Assembly (NCBI GenBank): GCA_963691655.1
Contig: OY829326.1
Coordinates: 69,929,235-69,993,234, forward strand
Length of the DNA: 64,000 nucleotides
From: Toxonevra muliebris
Lineage: Eukaryota; Arthropoda; Insecta; Diptera; Pallopteridae
Reading direction: 5' to 3'
Positions within the stretch are counted from its first letter, which is position 1, and every line of letters begins with the position of its first letter. A program made the position numbers and the translations under genes. Below are positions 12,776 through 24,392 of the stretch, one piece after another. The notes under the pieces are model-generated. The model ran no database searches and was not told the DNA's origin. It saw nothing but the letters and a program-made list of their open reading frames with translations.

Positions 12776-13480
12776 AGGGTGATTTTATTGCTGTTTCGGT
12801 TTTTAGTGTAGAATTTTTATCAGTCCCCGTTTGATTCGGGACATGTGTCAAAGTTAAAGAAGCCCAGTTAGCATTGCCATTTCATCATGGAAAGACTTAC
12901 ACCCAAGCAACGCTTACAAATGAATGAATTTTATTATTCAAATACGTGCTTTGTGAGAAATGTTTTTCATGCGCTAATTTTACGTTATTAGATATCAATT
13001 TACTTAACCGATTGCGTAGAGTGCGTACAGTGTTGACGATGATCGTCATTTGACTACGAGGAAGATTTTACACAAGGATATTGAGCTAAAAGCGTATAAA
13101 GTACTGCTCGTTCAAAACCTGAAGCCGGGTGATCTGTTACAGCGTCGAAATAGTGGACCTAATGAGAGATGAGTTCGGTGAGCAATTTATCTCACGTTTG
13201 GTACCAGAAAGTTGGCTACCTAGATCATGCGATTTGACGCATCCAGGCTATTTTTCGTGGGGTTACGTGAAGTCACTCGCCTATGATGATAAACCTGCGT
13301 CAATTGCAGCCTTACATGAAAAATGTATGCTGAGGGTATTACCTAAGGTTAGTGAGGAGAGGGTGAGGTCAATAGATGGTGGAAGATATTTAGTTTCACT
13401 TAGTATCTTACCACAACCAAAATTTGTGATGTATTATTTTGCGGATCGCATACAGTCCCACAACCGAGATTGACGCTAAG
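12776..13480 (+). pseudogene. Mariner-like transposase relic with DUF4817-type N-terminus
   Basis: An ATG at 12887 begins MERLTPKQRLQMNEFYY, the helix-turn-helix start of DUF4817-type mariner-like transposases common in insects. After broken sequence, the frame near 13080 reads HKDIELKAYKVLLVQNLKP. From 13129 it reads a C-terminal block with LPRSCDLTHPGYFSWGYVKS, matching the family's PPRSCDLTPLDYFLWGYVKS region; the third acidic residue lies in this block but the normal LDYF is changed to PGYF. The middle of the protein, including the first catalytic residues, is deleted. The upstream GGGTGATTTTATT at 12779 may be the left terminus; I did not find the right one. Confidence 0.72.
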
Positions 13481-13619
13481 GTGTTGTCGAATCGACCGTA
13501 CGTGACATATTGGAGGATGATCCAAGTCAGTGTACAGCGCCTTTGAGGGTGTTGTTTTCAGGGTTCCTATAAGTATAGCATAAGTGCAGCATTCGGGATC
13601 TTTGCACAATACGAAAATA

Positions 13620-13835
13620 CCTAATATGCTGACATTGGCTTTACTTTTTATTTGAGATTATTTATTAAGACAGGTGAACTTAAAATTAACTTCAAGAAAA
13701 CCATAGTTTTAAGTCTGATAAGTGGTAGTAGGAATGTCGTGAAATTTTGTGGTAATCCAATTGAATCGATGGACATTTCCACATATCTTGATAGCGAAGT
13801 TTCCGCTCGTGGTGGAGCTGAGGAGGACATGGATG
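13620..13835 (+). pseudogene. RTE-type LINE reverse transcriptase, first piece
   Basis: The frame reads ELKINFKKTIVLSLISGSRN, then PIESMDISTYLDSEVSARGG and AEEDMDA. This is the palm-thumb region of RTE-clade reverse transcriptases (KIN..KTK.M, I..V..F.YLGS.V...GG...D). A weak YAD-like stretch lies just upstream near 13622. The match ends at 13835, where a DNA element begins, and resumes at about 15655. The gene is therefore split by insertion as well as decayed (YLD for YLG). Confidence 0.68.
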
Positions 13836-15176
13836 CACCCAGAGAAATACTTACCTCGTTTGAGGAAAAACGGGAATGATTTGGCGCCATAGAAACGGTT
13901 TCCTCATTTAGATATACAAAATTTCTTTGAATTGAGGAAATACTTTTTCTTTATTTTAGAGAAAATTTTCTGTGAAAGAAGAAAGTTTTTCATAAATTAA
14001 AGAAATATGTCTTCAATTTGCAGAAATTGCATTTTTCATATGAATAATATTTTATTTCAATATGGGAAATTGTATATAATTTAGGTAAAATTTTCCTCAG
14101 TTTGAGGAATAATTTTCCATAAATTGAAGTAAATTTACTACTTTACAATGTTGTTTTAATTAAAGGGCATAGAAATCATGTTTTTTTACTTGTATTCATT
14201 TATTATATTATTTTTAATAAATATTAAGGTTTACATTCATACGTATTTTTACATACACTACAGGCGTCGTCGCCTTCAAATGATCAAAAGATGGTTATGG
14301 CCATCAAAAAATTATAAATTGAACTTTATTGAAATTTATTTCTTTCGAATATATTTTGTTTTTTTTTTTTCACAATATAAGTATATAATTTTTTTTCACA
14401 AATTATATCAACAGCCACAAACACAACCGCTTCGCTTGAAATAGAGACACCGACTGAAAAATTCAAAAGAAAAGCAAAGCGTACGCGATTGTCTGCTAAG
14501 GCCAAAAGAGTAAAGCTAGTTTTTTGTATATACCAAAATTTGGTATGGAGAACATTTTTGGTATATTCGTCTCTTTCTTACATTTTCTATGCACAAAGAA
14601 TATGCAAGTTTAATGATGCCACCTTATTTTATTCTAAATAAGGTAATTTGTCCCTTTATGGTATTTTTATACTTTTGTTTCGTAGCCTGATGGTGCTTGA
14701 ATTTTTATATGCTGATGCGACTAAATTTTGGAAGAAACAGGTTTATGGAAGCGTTCATTGTTCCATGCACATTTGTGTTAACAATAGACAAAGTAATTCA
14801 TAAAAGCTATTGAGTTAAAATTTTATGCAGCAACGCGTTGTAAGGACTAAGTTTAAGAAAAAATGAAATATGAAGATGCCTATTTACCACATCCATATTT
14901 TCTTGTATTTTACTTACTTTTTATCTACTTTCCTTTAATTTTGGTTTTAACAATTTCATTGAAATTTTGGATTTTATTGCAATTGGTGGGCAGCACCGCA
15001 ACTAAATTTTCACAAATGAAGAAATAACTTACTTCAAATTGAACACCATGGTTGGATGAAAGGAACACATTTTTCTTCATTTTAAGGAAAATTTACATAA
15101 ACGAGAGAAATTTTCTTGGATTCAAATTGACGAAACTTTTTCTTTGCTTTAGAGATAGGTATTTTTCTGGGTGTAG
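13836..15176. mobile_element. Non-autonomous DNA element with CACCCAG ends
   Basis: The left end, CACCCAGAGAAATAC (13836), mirrors the right end, GTATTTTTCTGGGTG (15159-15173), with one mismatch. It sits inside an RTE reading frame, and most of its right two-thirds recurs at 37308-37863. Relative to that copy, this one carries about 400 extra bases (14593-14997). Recurrent TTTCCTCA and TTGAAGTAA motifs lie near both ends. No transposase frame is visible. I could not find a clear target duplication, so the superfamily is undecided. Confidence 0.62.
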
Positions 15177-15651
15177 GTATAGGAAAATAAACCATAAATG
15201 ACACTTTAAAAGAGGAAGAAGGGAACAGCAGGTATCCTACTGGGAACACCTCCCTAATGTTAGACAATCGAAGCTACTAATTGGGAATTTCCACCCTAAG
15301 CCCTTTGTCTTAAAGTTACCAAATATCAATTAAGAATAATAATGGGCTTTCTCTCAGGGCACTGTAAACTAGGGGAGCACATGAAGACAGCCCCTGTAAG
15401 TTCTGCCAAAGCGAAATGAAAAATCCAGAGCACATCCTAACATAAAGCGAGGCACTTATTCACAGAAGGAAAAGATTTGAGGGACATTACTATCCAGAAT
15501 GTAGGGACATCATAACTCTGAAGGCACATTTACTACTGAGATTCCTCAGCAAGATTGGCCTGTCTTATAGCTTGTAACCAAGCTACTATCGGGGGTACCA
15601 TATACATTTAAGGTCGCTGTACCCTTACTAATCAATCAACCAGGAGAACAT
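15177..15651 (+). pseudogene. 3' end of an RNase H-type LINE (zinc-knuckle region)
   Basis: Near 15330 the translation gives QLRIIMGFLSGHCKLGEHMK. This matches the conserved stretch between RNase H and the C-terminal CCHC knuckle of RNase H-bearing LINEs (LR...GL.TGHC.L..H...). Weak traces of the cysteine block follow (FCQSEMKNPEHIL-like, frameshifted). It is degenerate, with stops and frame changes. It lies between the DNA element and the resumed RTE sequence, so it seems to be one of the insertions that split the RTE. Exact ends are uncertain. Confidence 0.5.
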
Positions 15652-16080
15652 TTTTAGTCGAATCAGGAAACCCAGAGCTACGTTTGCCATGTTGAATGTC
15701 GTATGATATGGCGTAACAAAAAACACCTGCCTGAAAATTTGGCAATAAAGTCAAATATTTTAGTGTGGTACTGAGCGGTATTTGGAAGACAAAGAAGAAA
15801 CGGTGTCTAACGGAAAGTTGCTCCTCAGAAAAAATATGAAGGAAGCTGTTAGGCGTTAGGACCAGAAGGCAGAAGTAGGTAGGTCACATTCTCCGTAAAG
15901 ACGGTGACACTATTACGTGGATTACTCAATCCTGGAGTGCGTGAATCTGGGAGATTGACGGTAGATCACCAAACTAGTAACCTTAGCAAGAGATGTAAGG
16001 AGTTAAAAGCGACTGTCAAGAACCATATGCAATGTCGAGTTGGCGTCGTTGATCCCCCATGTCACGCCAGGGGCTAAAAA
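15652..16080 (+). pseudogene. RTE-type LINE, second piece (C-terminal domain)
   Basis: Starting near 15655 the frame reads SRIRKPRATFAML, exactly what should follow the EEDMDA block left at 13835 (D...RI.KAR.AF..L). Later scraps include TERYLEDKEE, HSP.RR with the WRWIGHTLR-like block out of frame, and TLARDVRS. Frameshifts and stops are frequent. Orientation and order agree with the first piece, so both probably come from one RTE copy separated by about 1.8 kb of inserted DNA. Confidence 0.6.
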
Positions 16081-19000
16081 AACGGTTTGGATCTTAAAAC
16101 TGTAAGTGTGTTGTATCAATCATTGGCACCGACAAATTTATACACAACCAAGACAGCAAAACATTTGCCCCCCGCGGCAGCCTTTGCCAATGTGAAATGA
16201 CCCATTGTGAGCAATTCGATTTTTTTCTAAGAAAATTATATTCTACTTTATTAATATTCTTATATAATATTGTGCAAGTAAACTTGCAGAAAAACTTCAT
16301 AATGTATTGTTTTTTATTTCAAAACATTATTGCATTTTTCTACTAGCAAATTAGGGTTGCCAAGATGACTTTTAATTGCAATAGAATTAATGAGATCTTA
16401 AAAAAGATGCATGCTGTATGCAGCAAAACATAATCATCTTGAACAACAAACAACAGCAACAAAAACTACAAAGATTACAACGAAACAACAAAAAAGAAAG
16501 TGGCTGATAAAAATGGAAGCATAAAATGCAGCACAACAATAATGATAACAATAAAAACAACAACAATGACAAAAACAAAAAACTTAAATTGTGAAAAAAT
16601 TAAGAAATGGGAAGTAAAGTGAAAGAGGAGAAAAAAGGGAATAACTTCTTGTAAATTTTAAAATTCTCGACATTGTAGTAATTTATTACATTTTTGTGTT
16701 GTTTGCTGTTGTTGTTATCATTGTTGTGTACTTACTCCTGAATGCATACAATATATCCTTACTTGACTCTTACTTAAGCACATCAACAGAAACAACAAAA
16801 ATAACAACAACAAAAAAAGAGCGATAAAGTTAACAAAAAAAACAGAAAAAGCAGTCAACAAAATAAAAATGTGTAAAAATATGCTTACGAATGCAAGCTT
16901 AACTGCTTCGGCAATAATAAATTTTTAAAAATGGTAACACCAACAACAACAGCAACTCGCACAAAATGGGAGAAGCATGAAACGTGGTATTTGTAATAGT
17001 GACTACGCAAAAAGGAAAAGAAGCAACTACAACAACAATAAATAGTAGCAGATACACATACGTGCGTTTTGTTGTACATTCGTACATACTGCTGCTTTTC
17101 TTTTTACTACTTTCCATACTTTTTTTTTTTGTTTGCTGTTTTGGTACTTTTTTGCACACTTTTTCGCGTTGACAATATTCTGTATGCACTACATTTGGTA
17201 TTGCTGTCGTTGTTGTTGTAACCAGTAGTATGCTTTTAACTTCAATTTTTCCGGTTCATAAATTTTTGTATGACCGAATTTTGTTGTTGTTGAAGTTGAA
17301 ATTGCAGCCAGATGTTGCTCAGTTGAAATGATTCTGATGAAAAATTACGATTGAAAAAATGTCGCTTTTTTCATACATGGAGGTATATACCTAGAAATGT
17401 GAGCATTCAGCCTTAATTCAATCTAATATTCAAATTTAAATTTTGGTATACCAATTAAGGTTTTTATAGGTTCTATTGACATAGAATCAATTCTTATTTT
17501 TATTAAAAAACGAAATGGTAATGGCAATTAACAGCACTTAAAATTTTACAAAAAAAAAAAAATAAATAAATAAATGTTTTTGTAACCAGATGGCAGCATT
17601 CTTCGTTTACCGTACACCTAAAGTTGTCAGTTAGAATTCTTGGCTTTTTGCTGTTCCGTACAGGAAAAAGCCGAAAATCCAGATGTTGAATTGAGAAAAA
17701 ATTATTATAAATTAAATTTTCCTATAAATCCAAAATAATAACCAAAGTACAGTCAGCACAATAAATAGGTTTCCACAACAAAAAATCAACATAGCAAGCA
17801 TTCCTGACAGTACCAGACAATGCCACCAACTTTATATTCATTTTTAAGGGACTATGCAAAATTAATTCCAAGCCTTCATTTTCATAGTTACGATTTCATT
17901 TCTTATTCATTGTTCAATTCATACAGTTCAATAAACAAAATGTTCATATTAAATAATGCGCCAGCTTTACCCTCAGTATTCTTGATCCTTTTGCCCTTTA
18001 AAGCGGATTCAAGTTGTTTTTTTTTTTGGATTAGTCTGACAGCAGTCGAATGCAGTAAGAGGTGCGATTTTTATGACCACCAGTGTATAAGGTATTGAAG
18101 TCAGAGTCGGATTTTCCACAAGCAGTTTAAGCAATTTCTTAGGGGCGCCCTTATTTTATTTAGTACGTTAGTAAGAATAGAGGGATTACCATGGATGGTA
18201 AAGAGATTCATCTGCACTGTAACTACACAGTACAGCAATTAATTGTCTTTCAGATCTATTAGAAATTTCATAAGGGTTAGACACTTTCTTAGGGCCATGC
18301 GACTTCATCGTTTTACAACTCTTCTCCCTCCATAAAAATATATTTGCAATTATAACTTTGGGTATATGGTAGAGTCTGAGATACTTGGTTCAGAGATATT
18401 ATAGCATTTCCTTTATTTCAGGGATAGTTTTTTCCATTGTGTTTACTGAATATCGGAATCTTTGATATCTGGCATGCTAACGCTCGTATCTTTTTTCAGA
18501 TCAAAAACTGTATACTTCTACCATAAATTAAAAAAAACAGTAAATCGATTTGAAAAAAAATGTATATTTTGCGGTATCAATTTTATTCAACGAAAATTAA
18601 CAATCAAAGCAAATTATCCGTCATATAAATCGTGTTTGTTCTCCATTTCAATATCTCCATCTGTAGTTGTTGTATTCCATTTGCCTTTGGTAAGAGGCAG
18701 TGCTGTCGCTGCCACTTCAATTGAACTTTTTTACTTCACTTTCAAGCCCGTCACTTCCTCTTACATAAAAACACTTCGGTTTTCCAGTTTCAATTTAAAA
18801 TTAAAATTGATAAAAAAAAAAATAAAAATCTAAATATGCTCATCTCTGTAATACGCGCTCCAACTGTAGCCAGATCGTTATGTTTGAATTTATATTCCCT
18901 ATAAAAAGTAAAAAGATACCATTTAGCATATACTATCCTATAGTATATTTCGAGACCTTTTTGTTTATTTAAATACCTATGTAGCAACACTGATGACGAA

Positions 19001-20197
19001 TTGTCATATAATTTATTAGAATTTGGTTGAAAATAAAGAGGCAGAAGAAGAGGCTTTTATTTCTAAATGATTTTATGCAAAAAGGCGATAGTTTCGAATA
19101 AGTTTGCCATTTTGTTTTTGGCGTGAAAAATTCCTAAGAAAAAATGATGTACCCTCATTCAAAAGTTTTGTCGGAGCCTTATTGTATCTGCCACACAGTA
19201 GCGCTACCACCAAAAGAAAGTTTTTTTTCCCAAACTAAGTATATAAAACCAGATGAATTTTGATAATATGTCATTTTCAAAAAACACTTCACTTTTTTAA
19301 AAATCACTTAGATTTTTTAAGAATTTCACTTCACAAAATTTCAAAACGGCTCGGATATTTCAAGTTACATTTGAAAATCAAAATCGCCTTCAATGTTTCC
19401 CCTTCTCGCACCGTGTTGCCATTGATCTCTCTGATGATTTTCATTGCGATTGATAAATTTGAATTTTTTCTTAGTATAAACGCGGTATTTGTGTCAAAAA
19501 AGCGGTATGCGGTTTTCGAATTTAAAAAATACTATAGTTACTACCGCGAAAAACTGTATAGATACGAGCGTTCGGCATGCCGCAATCCACTCACACTCTT
19601 CCCTAACAGTCTTTCTATTCCGTTCATTTGACATTTAGAAGAAAGTGTATTGAATAGGACTATATGCTCATTTAATAGTAATTATTGAACAGTTGTTTAT
19701 TTAGAGGTTTTTGCTTGTTTATTCTGCCAAACATATGGACACTTCATTATTTTCACAGGGCCGCCTATCCTTTTGAAGACAATATAAATTTTAATTCAGA
19801 AAAGGCTCAATCCCACAATTACTTGTGTAAATTCACCTGTGATTATTTAAAAAATATTGGTAGCTTGTGCTTGGTGTTCGTCGTCTCAAATTCTTCTGAA
19901 AAAAACTTGAGCCCGAACACTTCAACAATACTAGTGCAAGCTTGAACTCAAGCTCAAAAGAGGTTGTGTCGGGCTTGAAAGCCTGGTGGTTACCGATTCA
20001 CTCCCCTACCCAAAAAGGGCATATTCGATACGTGAACAAATTTATCACTGAAAAATGTAGAAAGCTTACACTTCAATCAGGGCCGGATTTCGAGGTATTG
20101 ACGCAAATTTTAGCAAAATTTAAAGCAAATTATATTTAATTTGAGGTTTATTTAGATGCAAAAGATAAATTTGGTGTTTAGGGAAAATATATATATA
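16081..20197. other. No recognisable gene; CAA/TTG-rich tracts
   Basis: Strand-biased runs of AACAAC/GTTGTT occur at 16440-16600, 16700-16860, 16940-17060 and 17200-17300. They create artificial cysteine/leucine/serine-rich frames on both strands. Frames of 120-123 codons at 18462 and 19260 lack recognisable domains. Confidence 0.5.
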
Positions 20198-20470
20198 CAC
20201 TGCCGTGCAAAAGTTTGGAATCTCCTCTGAAAATTTAATTATTTCATATTTATTACTACATTTCATGACTTTAATGCATTTATTTATTTATGATTTGTAT
20301 ATATAACATAAAAACAACGATTTTGGAACTATTTTTCGTAGATATTAAATGTTTTTGTAGAAAAAAACGATAAAATGTGAAAATATCACTCGAGGGTTTT
20401 TTCATTGAAATAACCACCTCGTACTTTTATGATTGCTTGGCAAATTTTGGGCATTCTTTCCACTAGTTTT

Positions 20471-21361
20471 AAACCACACGTTCTTCACCCATATCCCCAG
20501 TAGAGAGGAATGGGTTAATGACGTGGTGATCACTGACAATTCAATTGACATCTATACAGATGGATCCAAATTGGAGGAAAGAGTCGGCTGTGGCATCTTC
20601 TCTAGTAAGTTAGATCTCAGCCTCTCTTTCCGACTTCCTGACCATTGCAGCGTGTTTCAAGCGGAAGTAATGGCTATCTATCAAGCGTCCAAGTGGCTTA
20701 TTCGCAACGATTCATTCGATACGAATATCCGCATCTACACGGATAGCCAAGCTGCAATCAAGTCCCTTGCCGGTGTTTTCACTACACTAAAGCTTGTTCT
20801 TGACTACCGATCTTCACTCAACATTTTGTCGAGTCATTCTCATGCCCACCTATATTGGGTACCTGGACATATGGATATTTCAGGTAACTGCTATGCCGAC
20901 GAGTTAGCAAAACAGGGCTCGCAGCTTACAGATATATCACCTTCCTGCACAATTGGTGTCCCTCTTACGTCTATTAAATTAGCCATTAAGCAAATCTACC
21001 TTGAGGAAACAAAAAGATTCTGGGTAGCGGAGCATACCTGTGGTATTACCAGGCTAACATGGACCACTATGGATAATAAAACTCCATCAGCATTACGGCT
21101 TCGGTGCTCGCGGGGCACTGCATAATGGGGAGACATGCTGCACGACTAGGACTGCCATTCAATGACTTCTGTCGGGGCTGCGACTCTGAGGAGGAGGAAG
21201 AAACAGTCCTCCATTTCATGTGCGAATGCCCATCCCTGGCCAAGAGGACACTAAAACTCCTGGGCTCGCCTTTCTTCACTAGTCTGTCCGAGCTATCATC
21301 CGTAAATATTAAGGACATAGCCAGATTCATTATGGAATCCTCATGGTTCTCCAATCCGTAA
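20471..21361 (+). pseudogene. LINE ORF2: RNase H domain and CCHC-like C-terminus
   Basis: The RNase H motifs are in order and complete: IYTDGSK (first D), VFQAEVMAI (E), IYTDSQAAI (second D), WVPGHMDISGN and YADELAK (last D). RNase H degrades the RNA strand of RNA-DNA hybrids during reverse transcription. The frame ends at 21125. It resumes one frame over from about 21104 with FCRGCDSEEEEETVLHFMCE, then CPSLAKR and LLGS, the C-terminal zinc-knuckle region, stopping at 21359-21361. One frameshift therefore separates two otherwise good blocks, so the copy is fairly young. The clade (I, LOA, R1-like) is not decided from this part. Confidence 0.9.
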
Positions 21362-21457
21362 ATGGGGGAGTCGCGCCGTACTGTGGTATCACAATGAGCC
21401 TATATGTGCTTAAGTGTGCTTTCAAGCAGAAGGCTGCCACTCCAACCTAACCTAACC
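20471..21457 (+). mobile_element. 5'-truncated RNase H-type LINE inserted in the Tc1 element
   Basis: Bounded by exact 13-bp direct repeats TTCCACTAGTTTT at 20458-20470 and 21458-21470, the mark of target-primed insertion. It contains the end of ORF2 (RNase H plus C-terminal knuckle), a 96-bp 3' UTR and a tail ending CCAACCTAACCTAACC instead of poly(A). It is truncated before the RNase H domain, so about 1 kb survives. A copy of its last 50 bases occurs at 49369-49419 on the opposite strand. Confidence 0.93.
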
Positions 21458-23296
21458 TTCCACTAGTTTTCGAAGTATACTTCAAGATTTTTCAGGTCTG
21501 TTTGAGATTATTCCACATCATTTCGTAGCTCGTATTGGTCATCTTCCTGACCTGGCGATCCAGCTCATCCTATAAGAGCTCGATAGGGTTGACGTTTGGA
21601 GATTGTGGTGGCCAATCCAAAATTTTCAATGCACTTTTAATTTATTTTGATTCTAAATAGTTTTGACATAATTTCGATGTATGTTTCGGATCATTATCCT
21701 TATGGAATGTGAAGCCACGGCCGATTAAATCTATACCAGATGGAACATCATTGTGCTGGAGAATGTGATGGTAGTATTTCTTGCCCATTTTTCATTTTGA
21801 TCAAATTACCGACCCCATCGTAAGAAAAAGATGGAACAGCACACTGCGGCATGTGACTTTCGCCGGCTTTTCTGCGAACGTATTGATGACGTTTTCGGCC
21901 AAATAGCTCAAATTTAGATTCAGACCAAAGTACTGTCTTCCAATTATCAATTTCCAATCTTTGTATTTTTGAGCAAATAGTAAACGCTTCTTCTTCCTAA
22001 TGAGCCTAAGATGTGGTTTTTTCTTCACAAAATAGTCTTTCTCTCCTAGCCGACGTTTTACTGTATCCGCTGAAATGTTGTTCTGCATCTGTTCATTGAT
22101 TTCTTCCGCAATTATTCCAGCTATTTTGAATCAATCTCTCTTCGATTTGATCAAAATCAATCTCTCAACACTTTCAGTGGTTTTTTTCGGACGTCCAGAA
22201 CATTTTCGGTCAGTGAAAGACTTTGTTTTATCATACCTTTTGAGCACTGAGAATACGCCTTTCTGCGAAACACCAATCAATTTTGCAATTTCACGTTGCG
22301 ATTTTCCCGTTTTATTCAAAATAACTATTTGTGCACTTTTTTCATATGATATTTCTTTGGTTTTAGCTATTTTTGTAATCAAAATAATTAATTTCACAAC
22401 GAAGCAATGACAAAATATGGCCTGTCCATTCTAATTCAAATCCGACTGCCAATAGTGCAAATTACCGTTATAATTTGGCATTTCCATTTTAAAATGACAT
22501 TTTACACCAGTGTTGGTAACACTTAAGCAATTTAAGCTGAAATATGATATTTCAGAGTGGAAAAAATTAATAATTTTATGTTATTCAAAACGCTCCATTT
22601 TATCGTTATTTTGAACTCATCAAGCTTTTCATAAATTTTTGTGCAAAATTTTCATCTAAATGCACATAAATGGGTCCAAAACCGTTGATTTTATGTTATA
22701 TTTACAAATCATGAATAAATAAATGCATTAAAGCCATGAAATGTAGCAATAAATATGAAAAAACTAAATTTTTAGAGGTGATTCCAAACTTTTGCACGGC
22801 AGTGTATATATATAAAGTTTATGTATCTATGCGTAAATACATACACACACAGACAAAAAAAATTATTGTCCAAATCAATGCATTTTCTTTATGCAATCAT
22901 ATACCGTTTGTCTTAGTGAAATTTGGTGTAGAGTTGCATTTGTGTGTATGTCAAGTTGTGGGTTGTAAAATTCGACCGTATCTCAAAGTGAGCGTGGCAT
23001 TTTCGTAAAAATCCAATATCTTCGAATATCATACCGAGCTAAATTAATAAAATTTGATATAGAGACTTACTTGTTCCACACCAGACTAATTCTCAATTAT
23101 GGGCCTACTCATGGGCGTATCAAAATTAGGGGTAGAGGCTGTGGCTGGGCGATAAATGCGAATATATTAAAACAAAAGTATGGGACTGTGCAATCTTACG
23201 TAGGATCAATAGCGTACCTAAGGGGGTTAGGAAAGGATTTGGGGTTAAATACCCTTGACCTCGAGCTCAACTGCACCCTAACCTCCCCCTCCTCAA

Positions 23297-23313
23297 CCCC
23301 CCCCCCCCCCCCC
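23297..23313 (+). repeat. 17-base poly-C tract
   Basis: Seventeen consecutive C within a CT-rich stretch (23275-23340), unusual in this AT-rich window. Length may be affected by assembly error. Confidence 0.8.
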
Positions 23314-23835
23314 ATCCCAACGCCTCCCTAACTTCCCCATTCCTTACTGTTAGGAATTTCATATATTTGATCATTGGCCACAAATAAAAAAAAAATTTAA
23401 AAGGGATGAACAAATGCTAACCCCCTTATAGTAAATCTCTGGATCCAGTAGTCCGTGGCCATGCCCATGAGTTGATGCACAATGAAATATATAAAAAATC
23501 ATTTCTTTGAATCATTCTAAGCAATTTCTGAATTAAAATTTAAAAGTATATTGAGATAACCAAAAATTAAAATATAGTCTGGAATAGAAAAAATACTAAT
23601 CATTTAACACAAACTAGTTTTCAAAAATATATTTCATATTGAATTTGACTAAAAATTACTAGTTAGCTTAAAAATTGGTATAACTCTAAAAAACGCTACT
23701 AATTTTAATTAATATTTCAATAAAAACAAATATTTTTTGATTTTAAAATGCAAAATTTTTGACTAAAATTCAAAATATTTTTATAGTTTATCTAAACTTT
23801 GAACTCTAATTCCACAAAAACTCTCTAAACAAAGG

Positions 23836-24335
23836 GCCGATCCGAATTACCTCCAAACATCACCTATTATATCTAAATCACAACTAAAAAACTTCCATTA
23901 ATTAAAACTATATATTTTCGGATCATCGATCCGAATTATATGCAAGTAGAAAAACGCATGCTGGTAATTCGGATCGATTTTAAAAGCAAATTTTTTTCTT
24001 AGTATGTTTTCTAAAATGGTGCTTTTTTATCAAACTATAGCAGTTTTAATGACTAAATACCCTATATAAATTATATAAATATACTTACCAGCACAAAATT
24101 TATAATAGGTCTAAAATTTGTGGGTTTCTTATTTTATTTGCTAAGGCTTTGTATGAAAATACGCTCACTCTTTGTTTCTTCGCTCACAACTGATTTATTT
24201 GAAATAATTGAAATAAGTGTTGCATACCATTAGAAAGGGAAATAATTCTCGTTCATTTCGAAAAAATACCAAAGAAAAGTTATTAGCAAAACAAAATCAA
24301 TCCGACTTGTATACATACATCGATCCGAATTACCC
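23836..24335. repeat. Cluster of CGATCCGAATTA motifs
   Basis: The motif CGATCCGAATTA occurs directly near 23839, 23932 and 24320, and inverted near 23962. At 23927-23945 it forms TTCGGATC-ATC-GATCCGAA, an 8-bp-armed hairpin. The pair near 23836 and 23975 could be ends of a small element, but no target duplication is visible. Confidence 0.5.
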
Positions 24336-24392
24336 ATATTAACGTTATGATTAATTTGTTAATTTTCCAAATATGTTTTTTACGCCAAGGGG

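Larger units (their letters stand above)
20400..22397 (-). pseudogene. Tc1-like transposase, interrupted and mutated
   Basis: Minus strand, N- to C-terminal. First comes a paired-like helix-turn-helix (AQIVILNKTGKSQREIAKLI, then SGRPKKT); then NISADTVKRRLGEKDY; then a frameshifted WSESKFELFGRKRHQYVRR; then FHKDNDPKHTSK; then DWPPQSPNVNPIE. The C-terminus (PKICQAIIKVRGGYF) lies left of the LINE. Damage: no ATG at the expected start (ATA in front of AKTKEIS), a TGA near 22132, at least two frameshifts, and stops in the catalytic half. The first catalytic aspartate is missing (WSES where WSDES is usual). Between the aspartate of DNDPKH and the glutamate of NPIE I count 38 codons, rather than the 34 of classical Tc1. 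The element cannot make a functional enzyme. Confidence 0.88.
20198..22804 (-). mobile_element. Tc1-like transposon with long terminal repeats inverted (38-residue D-E spacing)
   Basis: Both ends start CACTGCCGTGCAAAAGTTTG, flanked by TA (20196-20197 and 22805-22806). The inverted similarity runs for about 145 bp (20198-20340 against 22660-22804). That is long for the superfamily but known in some Tc1 groups. A degraded transposase lies inside on the minus strand. A LINE (20471-21457) interrupts it, with 13-bp duplications. Without the LINE and one duplication the element would be about 1.6 kb, a normal Tc1 size. Confidence 0.9.

Noticed and set aside
16387..17189. Leucine/cysteine-rich and threonine-rich frames
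   Set aside because: Products of CAA/TTG repeats on opposite strands.
17750..18084. Possible Tc1-type MITE, with a CAGTCAGC start and a right end that reads CACTGGTGGTCATAAAAATC inverted
   Set aside because: The right end looks like a Tc1 terminus, but the two ends match at only about half their positions and no transposase block lies between.
18462..19631. Two 123-codon frames as candidate host exons
   Set aside because: No domain, no convincing splice sites and composition like the surrounding AT-rich DNA.
23104..23472. Facing CTCATGGGC motifs as ends of an element
   Set aside because: Nine matching bases only, with dissimilar sequence beyond them.
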